In this document: piece by piece, positions 8,173-10,875 of the stretch
How the letters are laid out: every line of letters starts with the position of its first letter
How positions within the stretch are numbered: the stretch's first letter is position 1
Position numbers and translations under genes: made by a program
From: Cyclostephanos tholiformis
Taxonomy: Eukaryota; Bacillariophyta; Thalassiosirophyceae; Thalassiosirales; Thalassiosiraceae
Length of the DNA stretch: 10,875 nt
Direction: 5' to 3'
NCBI GenBank assembly: GCA_036939975.1
Contig: JALLPB010001171.1
Coordinates: forward strand, 1-10,875
The notes under the pieces: generated by a model
Databases searched by the model: none
What the model was told of the DNA's origin: nothing
The model's input: only the letters and a program-made list of their open reading frames with translations

Positions 8173-9028
8173 ATTTGGGCAAATGACAACATGTGCACCG
8201 TCCTTATATTCTGAGTAAGGGTGGGGTCCACCGCAACCAAAACAGTTCCAGGGGTGGGGTTGTCCCCGTGAGCTGCCAGCTGTAGATCGAGTCGAATCAG
8301 TGGAGTATCCCCTGCTCCCTGGTAGTAGGTTAGCATGGTTTCTGCCTGGCTCGGGAACACAGCGGCTCGTACTGGGGTACCGGCCTGGCTTGTGATGATC
8401 GGGAATGCCTGGGACATTCCAATTGCTTTGCGGGCTATACGCTGCGTGGAGCCGTAGTCGTCCTCAGCCTGTTGGACCGCGCGCAGCATCTGCTGCAAAA
8501 TCTTCCGCTGATGCGTCGAGCCGAGTGGCTGGATGATGCTATGGTCAGGGAAGAAGCGACGGAAGCCCGTAATGAGACGAGGGTCGAGGCCGTCCTGAAA
8601 CTTTTGGCAGACGCTGATAGGGAAGTTGCGCTGGCTTGAGAAGGGGCGCGACGCATTCATCATCTGCTGAAAGTAGGCCTGGACGCTGCTGACAACTTGG
8701 TTGCCATCGGGGTCATAATGAACCTGGCGGATGTGGTCCAGCGCCGCGTGGGGCTCGTTGCTATAACCGGGGCATAACTTGACAAACAGCATATTGCAGA
8801 TCGTTGCGTACGCCAGACGCAATATCTTGCCCTCATTTCGGAACGGAACGATGTGCCGTCTGTCCTAGCCGTCGTTAGGTTAAAGCTAGCAGGCTGAAGA
8901 TCGTAGGGCCCGTCCTGGAGGGTCAAATCCAAGATAGAAGCTTGGACATCCGCCTGTGCGAGAGTACAAAGGTCGTCGGCGCCGTGGAATGTCACAAGGT
9001 TGTACCCCGTGCAGGCGCCATTAACCAT
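8173..9028 (-). pseudogene. gag: Gag-like polyprotein region with C2HC zinc-finger motif
   Basis: This is the structural (capsid/nucleocapsid) part of the retroelement, expected to package element RNA in cytoplasmic particles. The start is the ATG at 9026-9028 in a strong context (gccATGg), giving MVNGACTGYNL. The first frame runs to about 8850; the sequence then shifts to the frame with FRNEGKILRLAYATICN, which reads through a helical capsid-like stretch (VQAYFQQMMNASRPF, CQKFQDGLDPRLI) to about 8330. A second shift enters the frame with PHPWNCFGCGGPHPY and HVVICPN. The Cys and His here (codons between 8244 and 8179) form C-x2-C-x13-H-x3-C, a nucleic-acid-binding knuckle of unusual spacing. 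The frame then meets a TGA at 8170-8172. Assignment as gag rests on position, the finger and family resemblance. The two frameshifts and the stop make it a pseudogene. Confidence 0.8.
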
Positions 9029-9160
9029 GGCCCGGGACGTCTGCGGCTGTTAAACAAGTTAGCCTACGAGAGCTAGCACAGCGAATTTTGGCGAGAGGGA
9101 AAATTTAAATTCTCCCCCATAAGGTTTTCGGAGTGACAAAGAATCAGTTTAGGCTCATAA
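9029..9160. other. Leader between gag start and piggyBac remnant
   Basis: This short AT-rich interval separates the divergent elements. It would hold the retroelement's untranslated leader, primer-binding site and perhaps part of a 5' LTR. On the - strand, TGGGGGAGAATTTAAAT at 9119-9103 begins with TGG, as a tRNA-primed binding site should, but I cannot match it to a specific tRNA. Blocks aaatttaaattct (9101-9113), cggag (9129-9133) and gtttaggct (9147-9155) recur in the same order near 938-989. No coding region is seen. Confidence 0.35.
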
Positions 9161-10432
9161 TTTACTAATCACCTATTCATTACAACTATCATCTTGTCAC
9201 TGTCTAGCAGAATTAGAGCCATTGGCTCTGCCAGCGCCCGTTTCTTTCACCTGGACAACCAGGTTCAAGCAAAGTATCCCCCAGACACTTGGGCACGTTG
9301 TGTTAACATTGTCATTGCGGGCAAGGTACAAAGGAGGATCCAACAAACCACCCAACTCTCTTATGTCGTCACGATCCCCAACGTCAAGGGGGAATGCTAC
9401 ATTGTCAAGAAAAACTTCTGTGTCAACAATTCCCCCAAGACACCATTTGATAGTGAGCGTCAACAACCAATTGCCCATGTCCTTCATCCAGTTCCGGATG
9501 TGGTCAACACTGGCGCACTCCAATATGTTGTGCCTAACATTCGAACTGGGCCCGGACTTGATGATCACATTGCCAAGCTTTGGGCAGAGGGGATAGAGGT
9601 CGAAGACAACAATGAACCCCTTGATGAGGGTGGCGACCCTCCTCCCCTTCTTGAAGAACCCATTCATCACAGATTTGAAACACTATGATGGGATCAGATT
9701 GCCGATTACTCAGAGATAGAACTCTTCTGGATAGCTTTCTCGAATGACTTTGTTGAGAGCATTTTGATACATCTCAGAACACAACAATATCGAGTTTTGT
9801 ATTCACTGTTGTTGTGATTCAAAATATGTTGCAAAGATAATGTTGATGCATGGGATGTTGGAGACGAGGGAGGATCATCCAACACATTGGAAGGTTGATG
9901 GCCAGTGGAAGAGTTTCAAGTATACCGGGCCGTTCAGTCACTATTCACAGGCAAAAAATATAGTGGACGATGTGAATAACCATCACCATGATCCTATTGG
10001 TTTAGAGAAAGTTTGGGGGACAAAGTGGTGGCCTATGCACCAATTCACCTTTCTGTGTTCGATTGTGTGGAGGTTAATGCAGTTCAGTCATGGGCTTGCG
10101 CGAAGAACAAAACATCAATGCCCCAACTTGATTTTCATAAAAAGCTTGCACAACAGATGATGGAAAACACCATTGACATGCGTGTGATCCCAGACCTGCC
10201 TCCCATGCACCTTAGGAGCAGGTTTAGGAATGCTGACCATGCCTTGAAAAAGCAAAAGAGAGGGGAGGGAAAGTGGAATCACACGCGTCACTGTTTTAAT
10301 GTTGTGATGTCGAAATACGTGCACCTTAGTTGCCATGGATGCCAAAAACAGATCAGAACCTACTGCGCCTGTGACCCATCAATGCCTCTGTGCACTGGCT
10401 GCCATGCATTGCATTGTCAAGAGTTTGAATAA
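9161..10432 (+). pseudogene. piggyBac-type transposase remnant with lost catalytic core
   Basis: This would be a DDE_Tnp_1_7 (piggyBac/PGBD) cut-and-paste transposase. The N-terminal frame is open from 9161, has no obvious ATG, and contains FFHLDNQVQAKYPPDTW and RCVNIVIAGKVQRRI, then an acidic linker (EGIEVEDNNEPLDEGGDPPP), to a TGA at 9686-9688. The same frame continues with DYSEIELFWIAFSNDF, the start of the transposase domain, until about 9818. From 9840 another frame gives HWKVDGQWKSFKYTGPFS and VDDVNNHHHDPIGLEKVWG, then TKWWPMHQFTFLCSI, the end of the catalytic domain. An extra TG near 10070 shifts the frame to VEVNAVQSWACAKNK. The C-terminus has a Cys-rich domain (CHGCQKQIRTYCAC, LCTGCHALHC) and stops at 10432. 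The roughly 250-300 codons with most of the catalytic triad are missing, so it is inactive. Confidence 0.85.
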
Positions 10433-10733
10433 TTTATTTTAGGAAGTTACTATTTGGTAATTCGATTTTTCCCCCCAAAATGGCCTTGTAGTACGGTATA
10501 GTAACCTAGTGATGGCACCTGAGGACTAAGATTTTTAGTGGGTAACTGAGTAGGACTATGTCTTGGGGTTTAGCCTTCGAGAGGTCTGATAAGGCCTTGT
10601 AATCATTTGGTAATTTGCATTACCATTGTAAAAATGCATTGTGCCGCAATTTAATTTGTACTGTTTTTAATTTTCTGACTAATTTGATAGATTTGGTTAG
10701 ATTTTTGGCTTTTTTAGTTAGTGATGCATATTA

Positions 10734-10762
10734 TTATGCCCCGGCGTTTCTTATGCCCCGGC
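10734..10762. repeat. Short direct repeat TTATGCCCCGGC x2, followed by TTAA
   Basis: The 12-mer ttatgccccggc occurs at 10734-10745 and again at 10751-10762, with a 17-base period. The second copy is followed by TTAA at 10764-10767. PiggyBac elements target TTAA, and their subterminal regions often contain short repeats bound by the transposase, so this could mark the right end of the element. No matching inverted copy was found on the left, so the role is unproven. Confidence 0.55.
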
Positions 10763-10806
10763 TTTAACGGGAGCTCAGATGGCTGAAATTGAGGTTGAGG
10801 GAATTG

Positions 10807-10821
10807 AGGGGGAAGCCCCCT
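10807..10821. repeat. Small perfect hairpin
   Basis: The sequence aggggg, loop aag, ccccct forms a 6-bp GC-rich stem. It sits about 40 bases to the right of the TTAA noted at 10764. It may be incidental, since the neighbourhood is rich in ttgagg-like purine runs. No U-run follows it, and an intrinsic terminator is not expected in a eukaryotic setting. Confidence 0.5.
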
Positions 10822-10875
10822 AAAGTTGGCTGAGCCACAAGGCTAAATAATTATGTTACACTATTTTGTTACACA

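Larger units (their letters stand above)
1326..9028 (-). mobile_element. Degenerate Ty3/Gypsy-type LTR retrotransposon internal region
   Basis: The - strand carries, in order, gag with a zinc-finger-like motif, aspartic protease, RT, RNase H, an extra domain, an integrase (zinc-binding domain plus DDE core), and a long C-terminal extension. RT-RNase H before integrase is the Ty3/Gypsy order; Copia elements have integrase first. The unit is about 7.7 kb. It is interrupted by stops at 8170, 7567, 7045, 6880, 5983, 2517, 2352 and 2337, by frameshifts near 8850, 8330, 4312, 4165, 3560, 3270 and 3058, and by a likely deletion inside integrase. It is therefore non-autonomous or dead unless sequencing errors explain some breaks. 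The sequence style matches diatom Ty3/Gypsy families as I remember them. No LTR pair was identified, so the true ends are unknown and the coordinates cover the coding part only. Confidence 0.93.
10433..10875. other. AT-rich non-coding tail downstream of the piggyBac remnant
   Basis: No gene is visible in this stretch. It is T- and A-rich up to about 10735 (for example tttttaattttctgactaattt) and contains a C6 run at about 10471-10476. It would include the transposase 3' untranslated region and possibly the right transposon end. A short direct repeat and a hairpin near the right edge are listed separately. I could not define a terminal inverted repeat with confidence. Confidence 0.5.

Noticed and set aside
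7501..8218. + strand frames antisense to the protease and gag region
   Set aside because: They are shadows of the - strand coding sequence, which has clear protease and zinc-finger motifs.
9197..9670. - strand 157-codon frame under the piggyBac N-terminus
   Set aside because: The + strand reading matches a piggyBac N-terminal region and acidic linker; the antisense frame has no motif.
1..10875. CRISPR arrays, tRNA or rRNA genes, bacterial operons
   Set aside because: No regularly spaced repeats, no cloverleaf or rRNA signatures, and the gene content is eukaryotic transposons.

Overview
This is a eukaryotic window, most likely from a diatom or a related stramenopile alga. It holds two decayed transposable elements beside a low-complexity stretch of possible host sequence. 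The diatom assignment rests on the Ty3/Gypsy-type polyprotein: its gag, protease, reverse transcriptase (RT), integrase and long C-terminal region match, as I remember them, the elements that are abundant in diatom genomes. No database search was possible, so treat the taxon as an inference. Nothing looks bacterial: there are no operons, no RNA genes and no CRISPR.

Region 1 (about 1-980, + strand) is rich in GAT/GAC triplets and in G and C homopolymers. Reading frames there encode Asp-rich blocks, and the plausible coding frame changes several times. At most it is the eroded or error-containing end of a hypothetical host gene (open 387-980). Positions 981-1325 contain no convincing gene.

Region 2 (about 1326-9028, - strand) is one Ty3/Gypsy gag-pol unit read right to left: gag, aspartic protease, RT, RNase H, a large extra domain, integrase, and a roughly 310-residue C-terminal extension. 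From about 8330 down to about 4312 everything lies in one frame, broken only by point stops, so the ancestor was probably a single gag-pol polyprotein. Further frameshifts lie near 8850, 8330, 4312, 4165, 3560, 3270 and 3058. The copy cannot encode an intact polyprotein, although most catalytic residues are still readable. No clear LTRs were found; only short shared blocks flank the unit.

The most interesting part of the window is the extra segment between RNase H and integrase (about 4620-3570). Its motifs, in order, resemble those of a C5-cytosine DNA methyltransferase (motifs I, II, IV, VIII, IX and X). The catalytic Pro-Cys and the ENV motif are not visible, so if the reading is right it is a degenerate, probably non-methylating version. 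A 231-nt in-frame spacer with splice-like ends between protease and RT is also worth checking.

Region 3 (about 9161-10432, + strand) is a piggyBac-type transposase pseudogene that keeps its N-terminal part and its C-terminal Cys-rich end but has lost the central catalytic core. The last 440 bases are AT-rich non-coding sequence with a short direct repeat and a small hairpin. The two elements are transcribed divergently, only about 130-170 bp apart.
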